A stretch of 64,000 nt of DNA from Cyrtodaria siliqua (Eukaryota; Mollusca; Bivalvia; Adapedonta; Hiatellidae): the NCBI GenBank assembly GCA_037043455.1, contig JAWPHD010007151.1, positions 60,001-124,000 on the forward strand, written 5' to 3'. The notes under the pieces are model-generated. The model searched no databases and was not told the origin of the DNA. It saw only the letters and a program-made list of their open reading frames with translations. This document shows, piece after piece, positions 23,472 to 36,540 of this stretch. Within the stretch, counting starts at the first letter, position 1. Every line of letters begins with the position of its first letter. A program made the translations under genes and the position numbers.

Positions 23472-26400
23472 AGCTTGTCTAAAAATATCTGATAGATCAG
23501 ACTCTGATATAGTAGAAATGTTCGTCAAAGAAGTGACCATGCCTCCAAATTCCATCCCACATTGTTCAGTCATAATTGCCATGTCAGTATGATTACTGGA
23601 AACTACACTTTCGTGATTGTATTCTAAAATGCATATATAACTATGATATTTTGATAAACGTACACATGCAATATGCTATCAATTTCACAAATAAATATAT
23701 TTTACAAAGTACACATGTGACTGATGTCACAGAAATCTCACTATATATGTTTAAAAACGCATGTTCCATAAAGTAACTTAATTAATTACTTTATGAACAA
23801 TGTGGTGATAGATAAACAACAAATCCTTTAAAACACAAACATGTTCAAGGAAAGCATTTTACTTTGAAATATAGTTCAAATACCTTCATAATTATGATTT
23901 ACGATTTGTATGTTTTCTAGATCCTATTATACGTTTGAAAAAAAGAAATGAAATAAAACATGCAATGGTAACTGAATACTGCAATTCTCGTGTTCGGGGA
24001 TGTCACTCGATGGAAATATTTACATGTTTTTGCACATGGAACAGAGCCACTAGTTTACCCTGAAAAGGGTCAAAGTATTAAATTTAGACTCACCAGGTTT
24101 ACCATCCGACGAGAGACTTACATTGTTTAGAACAACATTGAAGTCTCCGCTAAACATCACACCGTCATTTCTGGAAGACAACGAAGAAAATTTGAAACAG
24201 AAAAAATACCAGATGAAAGTACTGTCGTTGTTTTGGTAATCGGACTACTCACTGATAGTAATAGTTAATGAAACACAACAACACTACAGAGTCCCTCCTT
24301 TCTTTTTGCATCGATCTGTTATTTTAAAGTGGTTTTCATTCATTCACTTTGGACTGACGATTAACTAGATAAAATGATAAACTTATCAAAGTCAGCAAAA
24401 TAAAGTACATACGTAATCCTTTCCGGACAAAAAAAAAGGAATTGAATTTCTGTGCCGTCCCTTTTTCTGAAATATGTTATAATAAGTAAACTATATCCAG
24501 ATGATTCTGTATGCATATGTATATTATAGTATTATTTGCATGAGCTGCTCGTAGTAGAAGGTTACCTAATTATTAAATCAAGTCCAACATTGTTATATAT
24601 AGCAGCATCAATTACAGTTGCCTCACCCATTGTATGTTTGTATCCATTCTTAGTCATCATTATAGCTTTTTATTTTTCTAAACGATATGGGGTTTTCTAA
24701 TTTGAAGAACTGACCCTGTGATATTGGTATATCCTTTAATATACAATTTCGGAAATCCTGTCTTGGCATGTAGTCTATTGTCATGTGATACAGACACACC
24801 TATAGAGTCTGGGACATGTTCTCCAATAGTCAGTCTGAAAAAAACAAGACATTCATAGAGCAGATCCTGAGCTAAATAAAAAATATGCAAAGATAACTGA
24901 AATGTTAAGTATAAACATATAAAAGACACTACATCGACCACTAAAGAATATCAAAGATAACATAGAACGATAATTCGAAATAGTAACACATAATATAGGT
25001 CATAGGTCAGGTAATGCATCAGTGGTACGTATGTAACCAACCAAACGTGTTCACTCCCTTGTAACACCGTATCATTCTTTATGGAATAGCGTTTGTCAGT
25101 GTAAGTCAGTGTAAGTCATTCACATACAATGTTCACATACAAACTGTATATGGCGTGTATTAAAACACAAACAAGCTTGAACTGCAAGTACAAAATAAGT
25201 TTTGTTCAATATAGATTCTCCAGTTTAGAAGAAAGATTTACTTTACTGCCATCGTTCTTGCCATGGTGATCTTAAATATTAGAATACACATGACCTTAAT
25301 TATGTATATAGATACATAAAAGTGTATGCAAAAGACCCATTGTTCGTGTCTGAAATACTTAGTTGATCAATATATTTATCATATTTATATAGAGAGCAAG
25401 TTTATTCTCATGGAAGACAAAGGAGTCTAAGAATGTGTTAAAACACGCACACCAAATGTTTTTATTACTTGACTTGAATGAATGAGCACAAAGGAATGCG
25501 AAATCTGTAAGGTTTTCTGTGTCCTTCAACGGAGGTTTCGGTTCCTTTGTGCAGACCTGGGTAAGGCGACATTGTATCAACATGTTCAGAGTTATTGTTT
25601 TACAAACTCATCCAGATTTCATGTATCATTTTATGATGTATGCAAATAACTGTATGAAAACAATATCGTTATTTGGGTTTTTGACAGGATCAATTTTCTA
25701 CGAGCCGTTAGGCCATGGCAATATTCCAAATAACTTCATAAGTCTCAAGTGGATATACAAATTGAACAGGAAATGCAGTATCCAAGGACATACATTATTT
25801 TAATATTAATGCTTTATATGTGATATATGAAGAATAACATTACCTAGACATTATGTAATTGACATTCACAAGACTGCCTTTTATTTCACCATCGTCTGTA
25901 AACAATTTGTGTCCGGTTGGTAGTTTGACTAAGGTGCTCGCCACTGAAATTTTTAAGTATATAATTTCTAATGGTAGAATCGTATTCGATATATGCCATC
26001 AGATGTTTGACATTCTGAATGCTTGGCAATCAAACACATTGCCTGATCTTGTTAATGGAACTAGATGATGCCTTCCAAATATAAATCAAACCATTATAGT
26101 GTTTCAATTGCATATTCAATGTGTTTATGCGCTAAACGTAGACTTTCTATATAACAGTCTAACAGTAGCATTCAAAACACGCATCGAAACAAAAAACAAA
26201 AAGTACATGGACATGATGGATAAATAGAAAACAAGGAATGTGATATCGCAAATATAAAAGGGTTGATGAAAGGGCTACCGCGCTGGTACAGACAATGGCA
26301 AAAGGGCCGATGGGTTTAAACCGGGTTCTAGGGTGCGCCAAACCTCACTCTTACCATAAGTGTTATCCCAATAAAACCAGGGACAGTGTAAATGAAGGAA

Positions 26401-28584
26401 TGCTCGCAAGGATATATCCTCTAAGAAACTAGACAGCATTGATGGACAATATAATCATAACTCACAGATGATCCTGTATATAAGCATGCATCATTGATGG
26501 ACAATATAAGCATAACTCAAAGATGATCATGTATATAAGTATGCATTTAAACGAGCATAGCAAGGCGCAACGCAAATACTCAACGACTCAGAATACTCAG
26601 AATACTCAGAATACAAAGCAACACGACAATAAACCATTAAGGTCATGCGAGACAAGATTGGCGACAAACATCAAACGTTCCCATCCTTTCAGGATTTTGT
26701 AAACGTCCTCATACGGTCCACTGTCTGTCCGGTCATCTTACAATCAAAGCTGAACGCATAAGGCGAACTGTAACATGGTAAACCACTAAACTTGCAGTGC
26801 GTTTCAAAATGATAGAGTCATAACCTTTTTTGATAAAAGGTTTAACAAACAAGTTTAATAAAGGTAGTATGAAAGTAATCATGACCAAGGGTCTTACGAA
26901 TTTGTAAATCACGTGACCATAGAAGTCGGGTTGTGATAGTCCTTGTTCTTAAGAGTTCTTAAATAGCTTCTGCTGTATTTTAATAGCTGTCCAGGTCACC
27001 AATAATAACATTTTGAATAGGTTTTCGATAACGGTAGCCTAGATTGAGTAGCATTTTAGTTAAACAAAGTTAATATGAAAGTCCTTAACTCGACTACAAC
27101 ATTTAGAATAATGCAAAAGTTGAAAAACGTTTACCCCGTAAGAACATACCCTTCTAAGTAGCGATAATTAACGATATCGGAATTAAAATCATCTCCCATG
27201 TCATACATTTGGCTTATTATTTTTCCATTTTCAATTCAGAGAGAAACATCAAGAAAAGAAGCGACAGTATCAGAAATATTAGCTTTGATAAGTTGAAATT
27301 CTTTAGGGTATAACACATGCCATACACATACTGTTTTAAATTATTGTTTGAAGGTGTTGTCCTGAAAAACTAGGCGACTTGGCTGGCTTTTGTTGAGGAA
27401 ATAATTAATATTAATTTATATGATGATTAAAGGCTCTTATAAGTTGTTGGTTTGTGACCGAACTACATTTCTTTTAATTATATGTACAGCTGATAGAAAT
27501 AATAATAATAAATCAGCCGAGTCGTTGAGTTCCAAACCAAATATTTTCATAAACAATACATAACCACAAGATACCACATGTTCAAAGCATATGCACTTTT
27601 TATATAAAACTGAAGCAGATTATGAGGTGGGATTTATTCTGTATTTGAATTGGCATCAACTACTCTTCCAGATACTTGTGATAAATTTGTTTTTACATGA
27701 TTGTCAGTAACAATGTAACACAATACGTGCAACACGATTATTTGTATTGATTTAAAATTTACCCAAAAAGGAATACTTATTGGGTGGAATATCCAGCTAA
27801 TAAAAAGTCCTTTTCGGCTATTATTTCTGTACATCTATGCAAACCATGTGTTCTACTAACAATTAAAAGTAATCTTAGACGTTTATCAACAGAGGGTATT
27901 AACATATAGTGACACTATATACTGTAAACACGCTAAAGGTAACAATTCAATTAAGATAAACATAACCTGCCAACGTACATGTAACAACGCTAAAAGGTAA
28001 CAATTCCGCTAAAGGTAACAACCGCCGCTAAAGGTAACAATTTCAATGCTAAAGGAAACAACCTCACTAAAGGTAACAATTACCTATACCACTAAAAGTA
28101 ACAGCGCTTACGCCACAGGTGCCACAGTAACTTAAAAGAACCCGTTTACTCAATTTCCATTGAAACTGTAGATGTTTAAAAAAAGTTGTACCTTTAGCGT
28201 TAGCATTGTTATCTTTAGTCGAAGAGGTGATTGTTACCTTTAGCGGAGGTTGTTACCTTTAGCGATGAAATTGTTACCTTTAGCGGTGGTTGTTACCTTT
28301 AACGGAGTTGTTACCTGTAGCGTTGTTACATGTACGTTAGCAGGTTATGTATATTTTAATGTCATTTTAACACATTATGTATTACCAAACAAAGAACATA
28401 ATAAAAATGTTACTGATCTAGAAGTAGCAATCACAGAGGTAAATACATTATACATCATACCTTTATTAAATTCCGACCTCTCTATTCTGTACTGTACGGC
28501 CCCTTGTCCCATGCTCGTACACAGTATGGCATATTGATGAATCGAAACAACCAAGAATGCACTGATCACAGCGATAAACGACAT
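23472..28584 (-). CDS. Unrecognised secreted glycoprotein, five 5' exons
   Basis: Read on the minus strand, exons are 28584-28461, 25943-25844, 24834-24715, 24170-24094 and 23602-23472. Splice phases (1,2,2,1,0) join without a stop into 184 residues. The ATG at 28584 is chosen because it opens a signal-peptide-like start, MSFIAVISAFLVV, with a hydrophobic run to about residue 22. The mature part has N-X-S/T sequons at N112, N131, N144 and N168, alternating polar/hydrophobic stretches (GFPKLYIKGYTNIT, GVMFSGDFNVVLNNVS) that suggest beta strands, and few cysteines. Donors include GTATGA, GTAATG, GTCAGT, GTGAGT and GTAAGT. The last donor, below 23472, means the gene continues, but no convincing next exon was found before the RecQ remnant. 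The family is not recognised; a lipid-binding or other beta-rich extracellular fold is only a guess. Intron 1 contains a retroelement copy and a foldback element. Confidence 0.5.
26165..27330 (-). mobile_element. Retroelement copy D (minus)
   Basis: Minus-strand remnant of the same YLDD-RT family. Between 27310 and 27150 it reads KANISDTVASFLDVSL, stop, IENGKIISQMYD and DDFNSDIVNY. The 3' UTR block (about 26230-26600) matches copies A to C. It lies inside intron 1 of the secreted-protein gene and is in the same orientation. Heavily decayed. Confidence 0.5.
27959..28352. mobile_element. Foldback element with internal CGCTAAAGGTAACAA repeats
   Basis: CATAACCTGCCAACGTACAT and GTAACAACGCTA at left are repeated inverted at right (TAGCGTTGTTACATGTACGT, TAGCAGGTTATG). 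Each arm (~170 bp) is a short tandem array of CGCTAAAGGTAACAA, inverted in the other arm, around a ~60-bp spacer. It lies in intron 1 of the secreted-protein gene. Confidence 0.75.
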
Positions 28585-28892
28585 CTTCCAAGTTAAATAA
28601 GTACCACGTCTTTAGATGTATGCGATGTTCCAGCTGATTACAGTGGTTATGGTGAGGTGTTTAAATGAGTATATGTTAATTATTTAATTCATCTTAATTA
28701 GAAAATATTGACTATTTATCAAAGTCAACTAAGTAAAGTGCATAGCTTGGTGGAAGACGCACTCCATTTCTTACTAACTCAGACGTGTTTTTCGAGAAGT
28801 TACTAACAGAGACTTTATAAAATTACAAAAAATAAATCAAATCAAAACACTAAAGCAGATTTATCCTAGACAATTTATTTATTAAGAGCAGT

Positions 28893-29425
28893 CTTTGTGG
28901 ATTTAACTTAGAATATCGCTTAAACCGGTGCTAGGAGGCGTGAAAGGTGTTGCAGTTGACATTATCTCTCATGAACAGACTCAGTATAATGGAGTCTGCT
29001 ACTTTTATCTCTTGTTTGTGTTTATTGCTTGCAAGGAATCCCATTTTCAGTATTTATTGACATTTACGCTAGCGTTTGTTTAGTGCTGTGTGGCGGCCGT
29101 AAAAAGTCGCCTGGACTACAGTGTTATTTTTTACTGGTCCTTTGGGATCATCAATCCCAATCTTTGTGGCTTTAAAGTAGAATATCACTTAAGCCGGTGC
29201 TAGGGGGCGTGAGAGGTGTTGCACTCGACATGTCCTCTCGTGAAACCGAGTCTGCTACTTTTATCTCTTGTTTGTGTTTTTTGCTTCCAAGGAATCCCAT
29301 TTTCAGTATTTATTGACATTTACACTAGCGATTGTTTAGTGCTGTGTGGCGGCCGTAAAAAGTCGCCTCGACTACAAATCAGTAGTGTTATTTCTTACTG
29401 GTCCTTTGGGATTATAAATTGCTTA
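28893..29425 (+). repeat. Tandem duplication, ~267-bp period
   Basis: CCGGTGCTAGGAGGCGTGAA (28925) and CCGGTGCTAGGGGGCGTGAG (29193) begin two copies. Both contain TCTGCTACTTTTATCTCTTG and GTGTGGCGGCCGTAAAAAGT. Confidence 0.8.
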
Positions 29426-29904
29426 AAGCAATCTGACCTTTCCGTTCGCATCTTAAATGTTCACTCTGACTTCACCGTTCGCACTTGTAAAACACATCTG
29501 ACATTCCGGTTAGCTGTTATGTTTTACCATGTCGACTTAAAAATGCTATAACTCGGAAAGTTTTCATTTTTTCAATGACACACTTTGTACAGTTATACAG
29601 AAAGGATTGACGATCTTGACATGCGTTTTAAATTGAATTACAATTGCGAATATCAGTTCGTTATTTTTGTTTATTCTGAAAATTTCATTGTTTTTACAAA
29701 TTTTTGGAAATGTATACAGGGTGCTTAAGGCGTTTTATTACCGGATTTTTAAATTGAAAGCTTCCTCTGTCATGCCTTTTGAAACCTGCGTAATCATTTT
29801 CCAAATATTTTAGCAAAATACGCAACAGAAAGAAAAAATACTAACCCCACCATTCAATTTCGCCAATCTGACTTCTCCGCAACCATCTGACTTCGCCGCA
29901 GCCG

Positions 29905-30152
29905 GTTGATCAGTGTGGTCTCTGTGGTCGGTTGCATTGTAAACTTCCCGCCTCTCACCGATGCGGGTTCGAAACTCACTGAGAGCTCGACTTGTAAGTG
30001 CGGAAGTGCCGATGGCGGGAGGTGTACAGTACTGGTTCTACCCTGGAAAAATGGGTGGTCTGCCTCCACCACAATAAAATCGAAACTCATATATAACCTT
30101 ATATTTGTTTAACATGACGTAAAACACCATACAAACAAACACACAAACAAAC
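29905..30152 (+). mobile_element. tRNA-derived SINE, family 1
   Basis: Box B GCGGGTTCGAAACTCACTGA, the conserved GGTGTACAGTACTGGTTCTA body and a CATACAAACAAACACACAAA tail are present. Box A is degenerate (GTGGTCGGTTGCATTG). Confidence 0.75.
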
Positions 30153-30302
30153 TTACCTCAAGATATCTCAAATCAATTCCGTGACTTGTTATGTTTAAAG
30201 GCGAAACATGTTTGAAAAGGAGGTTCTAAATAGGTACAAAATTAAAAAATATATATATTCATAAGAAAAATCTGTAGGAAATGTCATTAAACTAAATTTC
30301 TC

Positions 30303-30742
30303 CACCACATATCTACTGATAAACAAGACCACATATCTACTGATAAACAAGACCACATATCTACTGATAAACAAGACCACATATCTACTGATAAACAACC
30401 ACATATCTACTGATAAACAACCACATATCTACTGATAAACAACCACATATCTACTGATAAACAAGACCACATATCTACTGATAAACAACCACATATCTAC
30501 TGATAAACAAGACCACATATCTACTGATAAACAAGACCACATATCTACTGATAAACAACCACATATCTACTGATAAACAACCACATATCTACTGATAAAC
30601 AACCACATATCTACTGATAAACACGACCACATATCTACTGATAAACAACCACATATCTACTGATAAACAAGACCACATATCTACTGATAAACAAGACCAC
30701 ATATCTACTGATAAACAAGACCACATATCTACTGATAAACAA
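30303..30742 (+). repeat. 22/24-bp minisatellite
   Basis: About 19 units of CCACATATCTACTGATAAAC plus AA, with or without an extra GA. Apart from the optional GA the units are almost identical (one CACGA variant). Confidence 0.95.
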
Positions 30743-30964
30743 GGTAGTCACAAGAAATGAAGATAACTCACCAGTCACATGCAGTAACATGTCCGCATAA
30801 TTCAATGCTAAGCAATCTCGTTAAAGTTACTAAGCTTAATTTACTATTAATTTAAATATTTATTTATTTTAATTAGAAAGCGTTTGTTGACAATTTTAAA
30901 ATAGAATGTATTCAATGTACAAACCGTAAGGCAACGACGTTCATTATATACAGGAAGTTTTCAT

Positions 30965-31112
30965 TCTTACGGATGGCGGGAGGTATGCAGCACTGGTTCT
31001 ACCAAGGGAAAGTGGGTTTTCTGCCTGCACCACAAAAAAAAAATCGACCGTCATATATAACCTTACATGTGTTGAAAATGACGTAAAACACCATACAAAC
31101 AAAAAAACAAAA
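30965..31112 (+). mobile_element. SINE family 1, 3' half
   Basis: Only the body and tail are present: GATGGCGGGAGGTATGCAGC, ATATATAACCTTACATGTGT, GACGTAAAACACCATACAAA. The tRNA-like head is missing. Confidence 0.7.
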
Positions 31113-31224
31113 TCATTATATACATTAACAACGTTGTTATGCATGGCTGCACATCAAGTTAAACGTTTGTAATTGAAACTGTTTGCAGTTGCAAATTCAA
31201 GGGTAACTTTTTGAATGTGGTTCA

Positions 31225-31445
31225 TTATAGATGAGGCCCTCCCATCTGGGGGGTCCTTGTTTCCCAGATCCCTTAAAGTAATGGTCATTGTTTCCCAGAT
31301 CCCCAAAAGTATTTGCCAAATTTCCCCAAAAGTATTTTGCCCATGTTCCCTTGATCCCTAAAAGTATTTACACTGTTCCTTAGATCCCCAAGACTGTTAA
31401 ACATAGTTCCCTAAAAGTAACAAATATTGTTCACTTAATAACCCT
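31225..31445 (+). repeat. Degenerate ~40-bp repeat (CCCAGATCCC)
   Basis: TTTCCCAGATCCCTTAAAGT and TTTCCCAGATCCCCAAAAGT recur irregularly. A related cluster at 33795-33915 lies on the other side of the hairpin-ended element. Confidence 0.55.
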
Positions 31446-31644
31446 TATGTAAAACACATACTGTAGTCTTCTCTGGACTTTTTTTACCTGTTATACATCA
31501 TAATAAAAAACATTAGCGTTCTGTGGGTTTTTCTTCGCCATTTATTTTATATAGCCTCAGTAACAGGTACAGTTATAACGTTCAGATTCTTCGTATTGAC
31601 GTATTTGGCTCCATTTTTTACATTTTCACAAAATAAATGATGAT

Positions 31645-33551
31645 GAAACAAGAGGTCCATGACCTTGAAACGCTCTTCTTAAGATCTGAACAGCTAGGCC
31701 TTGGAAAGGTAGCATAACCTTTTAAATGTTTGTCATTATTTGAAGGCGCAGTATTTGTTAACCATTACACAATACACATTTTTCGTCAGAGTAAATACAT
31801 TTCTCAAATGAAAATCATTTTTGTAACAGGAGTAACATTCCTGTAAAGTTTCTTGAAAATCCTTCAAGTAGTGTCATAGGAGTAGTTGCCACAAGTTTTC
31901 CCTATGTAACTCGTGTAAACAAAGATGGCTGCTCGTGGCCATGTTTGACGTTAAATCAAAAAAAAAATGCAGTAGTCGCCAGAAAATTGTATTTTTAAAA
32001 TATTTTTTTTATCCGTGGTGGCCATCTTAAGGTTACTTAGGACCAACTAGACATCAATAGCAACATTCCTATAAAGTTTCATGAACATCTAAAGAGTAGT
32101 TTCAGAGTTCAATAGTCTCCACAAGTTTGTCTTATATACTGAGGGAAAAAAGCTTAACAAGTATTTTCTAGAAGAAGTAATACTGTATACAAGATATACT
32201 GACATTTTGGGACTTTAAGGGCTTAACCCCTACTTTTATTTATTCGTTACGTCATTAAGATGTTTGATTGTTATTGATTTGATTGTGTCTATGGCAGCAA
32301 TTTCCTGATTTTACAACCAACAATTTATTATTTTCAGGGTGCAACAAAAACTTGCTAAACTTTTTTCCATCAGTATATATAACTCTATGTAAACAAAGAT
32401 GTCCATTGGCGGCCAAGTTTTATATTAAATAAAAATGATCGAGTTTTGTTTAGGACCAACTACATGTCATGCCAGTCAATTTGGTAAAGGTTTCAAATAA
32501 ATAACCCTTATGTTTTTTTTAGAAGTAGTCACCACACAACTGACTGTATTTTAAAATCTATGTTTAGCTATGGCGGCCATCTTGCAATTTCGGCTTACCT
32601 GATTTCTTTTAGAACCAACTAGACGACAAGAGTAACATTTATGTAAAGTTTCATGACAGTTCATCATGGAGTTTCAAAGGATCAGTCGCCACAGATTTTT
32701 CCTATACAACTATATGTAATCAAAGATGGTCATAATTGGCGGTCATGTTTGACATCGAATCAAAATGAATTTTGTTTAGATCCAACCAATACTATGTCAT
32801 GCCGGTCATTTTGGTAAAGGTTCCAAATCAATACCACTTATGGTTTTCGAGAAGTACTCACCACAAACTTCTATTTTTAAAATCTATTTTTAGCTATGGT
32901 GGCCATCTTGAATTTCAGGCAGATCTGATTTTTTACTTAGGATCAACTAGACATCAAGAGCAACATGGAAGTTAAGTTTAAAGAAAATCCATCAAAAAGA
33001 TGTCCGCTGGAGGCCATGTTTAATATCAAATCAAAATTCATTTTGTTTAGGACCAATACTATGTCATGCCGGTAATTTTGGTAAAGGTTCCAAATCAATA
33101 CTCCTTATGGTTTTTGAGAAGCAGTCACCACAAAAATATATTTTAAAAAATTATTTTTAGCTTTGGTGGCCATCTTGGATTTCACATCAACTTGAATATT
33201 TACTATGATCAAATAGACCTGAAGGGTAACATTTCTGTAAAGTTTCATGAAAATCCATCAAATAGTTTTAGAGGAGTAGTTGCCACAAAAACACATATAG
33301 TTTCGGAGAAGTTGCTACAAACTGCATTTTTTTTAAAAATCTGTTTTTAGCTTTGGTGGTCGTCTTGGATTTCACATCAACCTGTTTTTTGCTAGGATCA
33401 ACTAGTCCTTATGGGCAACAGTTCTATAAACTTTCATGATATTGCATCTAATAGTTTTAGAGGAGTAGTCGCCGCAAATATTTGTTATGGACGGACAGAC
33501 GAACGATGCACTACGTCATAAGCTCTGCTGATCCGTGATCAGTTGCGCTAA
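31645..33551 (+). mobile_element. Hairpin-ended element with ~320-bp internal repeats
   Basis: Begins AACAAGAGGTCCATGACCTT and ends with CATAAGCTCTGCTGATCCGT and GATCAGTTGCGCTAAAA. The core repeats a unit of about 320 bp containing ...GGTGGCCATCTTGGATTTC..., GGATCAACTAGAC..., TTTCATGAAAATCC and AACAAAGATGGCCG. No coding frame. It resembles bivalve non-autonomous Helitron-like (HINE/pearl-type) elements in layout; that assignment is inference. Confidence 0.6.
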
Positions 33552-33794
33552 AATGAACACACACGGCAAATGTTCATCGCCGTGCAAATACTTTCAGTTG
33601 AACATGAAACTTGACATTTTCTGAAGAGAGCGTCCAGTTGAGCGATGGGCACAAATAAAAACCGTCAAAAAAGGTAATACTGAAAGACCGTTCAAAGCAA
33701 TCAGCAGTGATCAGCAGTCCAGATGTTGTTTTAAAAGTAAATTATAGCAATTATACATAACAATTAAGCACTGTTTCCTTTTTGTCCTTGAGAC

Positions 33795-33915
33795 ACTGTT
33801 CTTTAGATCCCTAATAGTAGGCCTTTGATCACTGGATCCTTTAAAGTAATTGGCAATGTTTCCCAGATCCCTAAAAGTAATTGGCCATGTTCCCCAGATC
33901 CCCAAAAGCCCTGGA
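33795..33915 (+). repeat. CCCAGATCCC repeat, second cluster
   Basis: TTTCCCAGATCCCTAAAAGT and TTCCCCAGATCCCCAAAAGC match the cluster at 31225. Together they suggest that the 1.9-kb element between them split one repeat. Confidence 0.5.
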
Positions 33916-34189
33916 AAGGCCTCATAGATGTACTTTAACATATTAATGGTACGTGCATTAAACCAGATAAACCGAAAGTGAAACGACAACAACGTGTTTA
34001 CTTGAAATTTGTTTTGTTTTCACTAATATAGTGAATTGCCACTACGCAAAACAAAAGCACAGTCCATAAAAAAATATACACCTTCAGTATTCTGAAAGAG
34101 AATAATCAATCTTACATTTAAATAGTGTAGTCGTATGACATAATATATTATATGTGATATGAATAATGGTGTAAAGCGACACACGATAA

Positions 34190-36480
34190 ACGTGTAGTAG
34201 TTATCAAATATCAACAGTATCATCTCGATTAATAGACATTTGTGTAGTAGTTATCAAGCATCAACATTATCAACTCGAATAATAGACAATTGTGTAGCAG
34301 TTATCAAGCATCAACATTATCACTTCGATTAATAGACAATTGTGTAGTAGTTATCAAATATCAACAGTATCACCTCGATTAATAGACAGTTGTGTAGCAG
34401 TTATCAAGCATCAACATTATCACCTGGAATAATAGACAATTGTAAAGTAGTTATAAAGCATCAACATTATCACCTCGATTAATAGACAATTGTGTAGCAG
34501 TTATCAAGCATCAACATTATCACATCGATTAATAGACAATTGTGTAGTAGTTATCAAGCATCAACAATATCACCTCGAATAATAGACAATTGTGTAGTAG
34601 TTATCAAGCATCAACATTATCACCTCGAATAATAGACAATTGTGTAGCAGTTATCAAGCATCAACATTATCACCTGGAATGATAGACAATTGTGTAGTAG
34701 TTACAAGCATCAACATTATCACCTCGATTAATAGACAATTGTGTGGAAGTTATCAAGCATCAACATTATCACCTCGAATAATAGACAACTGTGTAGCAGT
34801 TATCAAGCATCAACATTATCACATCGATTAATAGACAATTGTGTAGCAGTTATCAAGCATCAACATTATCACCTGGAATGATAGACAATTGTGTAGTAGT
34901 TATCAAGCATCAACATTATCACCTCGATTAATAGACAATTGTGTGGCAGTTATCAAGCATCAACATTATCACCTCGAATAATAGACAACTGTGTAGTAGT
35001 TATCAAGCATCAACATTATCACCTCGAATAATAGACAATTGTGTAGCAGTTATCAAGCATCAACATTATCACCTGGAATGATAGACAATTGTGTAGTAGT
35101 TATCAAGCATCAACATTATCACCTCGATTAATAGACAATTGTGTGGCAGTTATCAAGCATCAACATTATCACCTCGAATAATAGACAACTGTGTAGCAGT
35201 TATCAAGCATCAACATTATCACCTCGAATAATAGACAATTGTGTAGTAGTTATCAAGCATCAACATTATCACCTCGAATAATAGACAATTGTGTAGCAGT
35301 TAGCAAGCATCAACATTATCACCTGGAATAATAGACAATTGTAAAGTAGTTATAAAGCATCAACATTATCACCTCGATTAATAGACAATTGTGTAGCAGT
35401 TATCAAGCATCAACATTATCACATCGATTAATAGACAATTGTGTAGTAGTTATCAAGCATCAACATTATCACCTGGAATGATAGACAATTGTGTAGTAGT
35501 TATCAAGCATCAACATTATCACCTCGATTAATAGACAATTGTGTGGCAGTTATCAAGCATCAACATTATCACCTCGAATAATAGACAACTGTGTAGTAGT
35601 TATCAAGCATCAACATTATCACCTCGAATAATAGACAATTGTGTAGCAGTTATCAAGCATCAACATTATCACCTGGAATGATAGACAATTGTGTAGTAGT
35701 TATCAAGCATCAACATTATCACCTCGATTAATAGACAATTGTGTGGCAGTTATCAAGCATCAGCATTATCACCTCGAATAATAGACAACTGTGTAGTAGT
35801 TATCAAGCATCAACATTATCACCTCGAATAATAGACAATTGTGTAGCAGTTATCAAGCATCAACATTATCACCTGGAATGATAGACAATTGTGTAGTAGT
35901 TATCAAGCATCAACATTATCACCTCGATTAATAGACAATTGTGTGGCAGTTATCAAGCATCAACATTATCACCTCGAATAATAGACAACTGTGTAGCAGT
36001 TATCAAGCATCAACATTATCACCTCGAATAATAGACAATTGTGTAGTAGTTATCAAGCATCAACATTATCACCTCGAATAATAGACAATTGTGTAGCAGT
36101 TAGCAAGCATCAACATTATCACCTGGAATAATAGACAATTGTGTAGTAATTTCAAGCATCAACATTATCACCTCGAATAATAGACAATTGTGTAGTAGTT
36201 ATCAAATATCAACATTATCACCTCGATTAATAGACAATTGTGCAGCAGTTATCAAGCATCAACATTATCACCTGGAATAATAGACAATTGTATAGTAGTT
36301 ATCAAGCATCAACATTATCACCTCGATTAACAGACAATTGTGTAGAAGTTATCAAGCATCAACATTATCACATCGATTAATAGACAATTGTGAAGCAGTT
36401 ATCAAGCATCAACATTATCACCTCGAATAATAGACAATTGTGTAGTAGTCGTCAAGCATCAAATTCATCTCATCGATTTA
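34190..36480 (+). repeat. 50-bp minisatellite with 200-bp higher-order unit
   Basis: About 46 units of TGTGTAGTAGTTATCAAGCA, TCAACATTATCACCTCGAAT, AATAGACAAT. The variant ACCTGGAATG recurs at 34671, 34871, 35071, 35471, 35671 and 35871, so four variant units form a 200-bp higher-order repeat. The rarer GTAAAGTAGTTATAAAGC unit at about 34441 and 35341 shows a ~900-bp duplication. Confidence 0.95.
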
Positions 36481-36540
36481 TTAATCCGGTATCATATAAA
36501 TAAAAAATAAAAGTTTTCTCCGATACAAGGGACCATCGGT

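Noticed and set aside
30303..30742. Short direct repeats resembling a CRISPR array
   Set aside because: No spacers exist between the 22/24-bp units.
34190..36480. Regular spaced repeats resembling a CRISPR array
   Set aside because: The whole 50-bp unit is repeated with no unique spacers, and the context is eukaryotic; it is a minisatellite.
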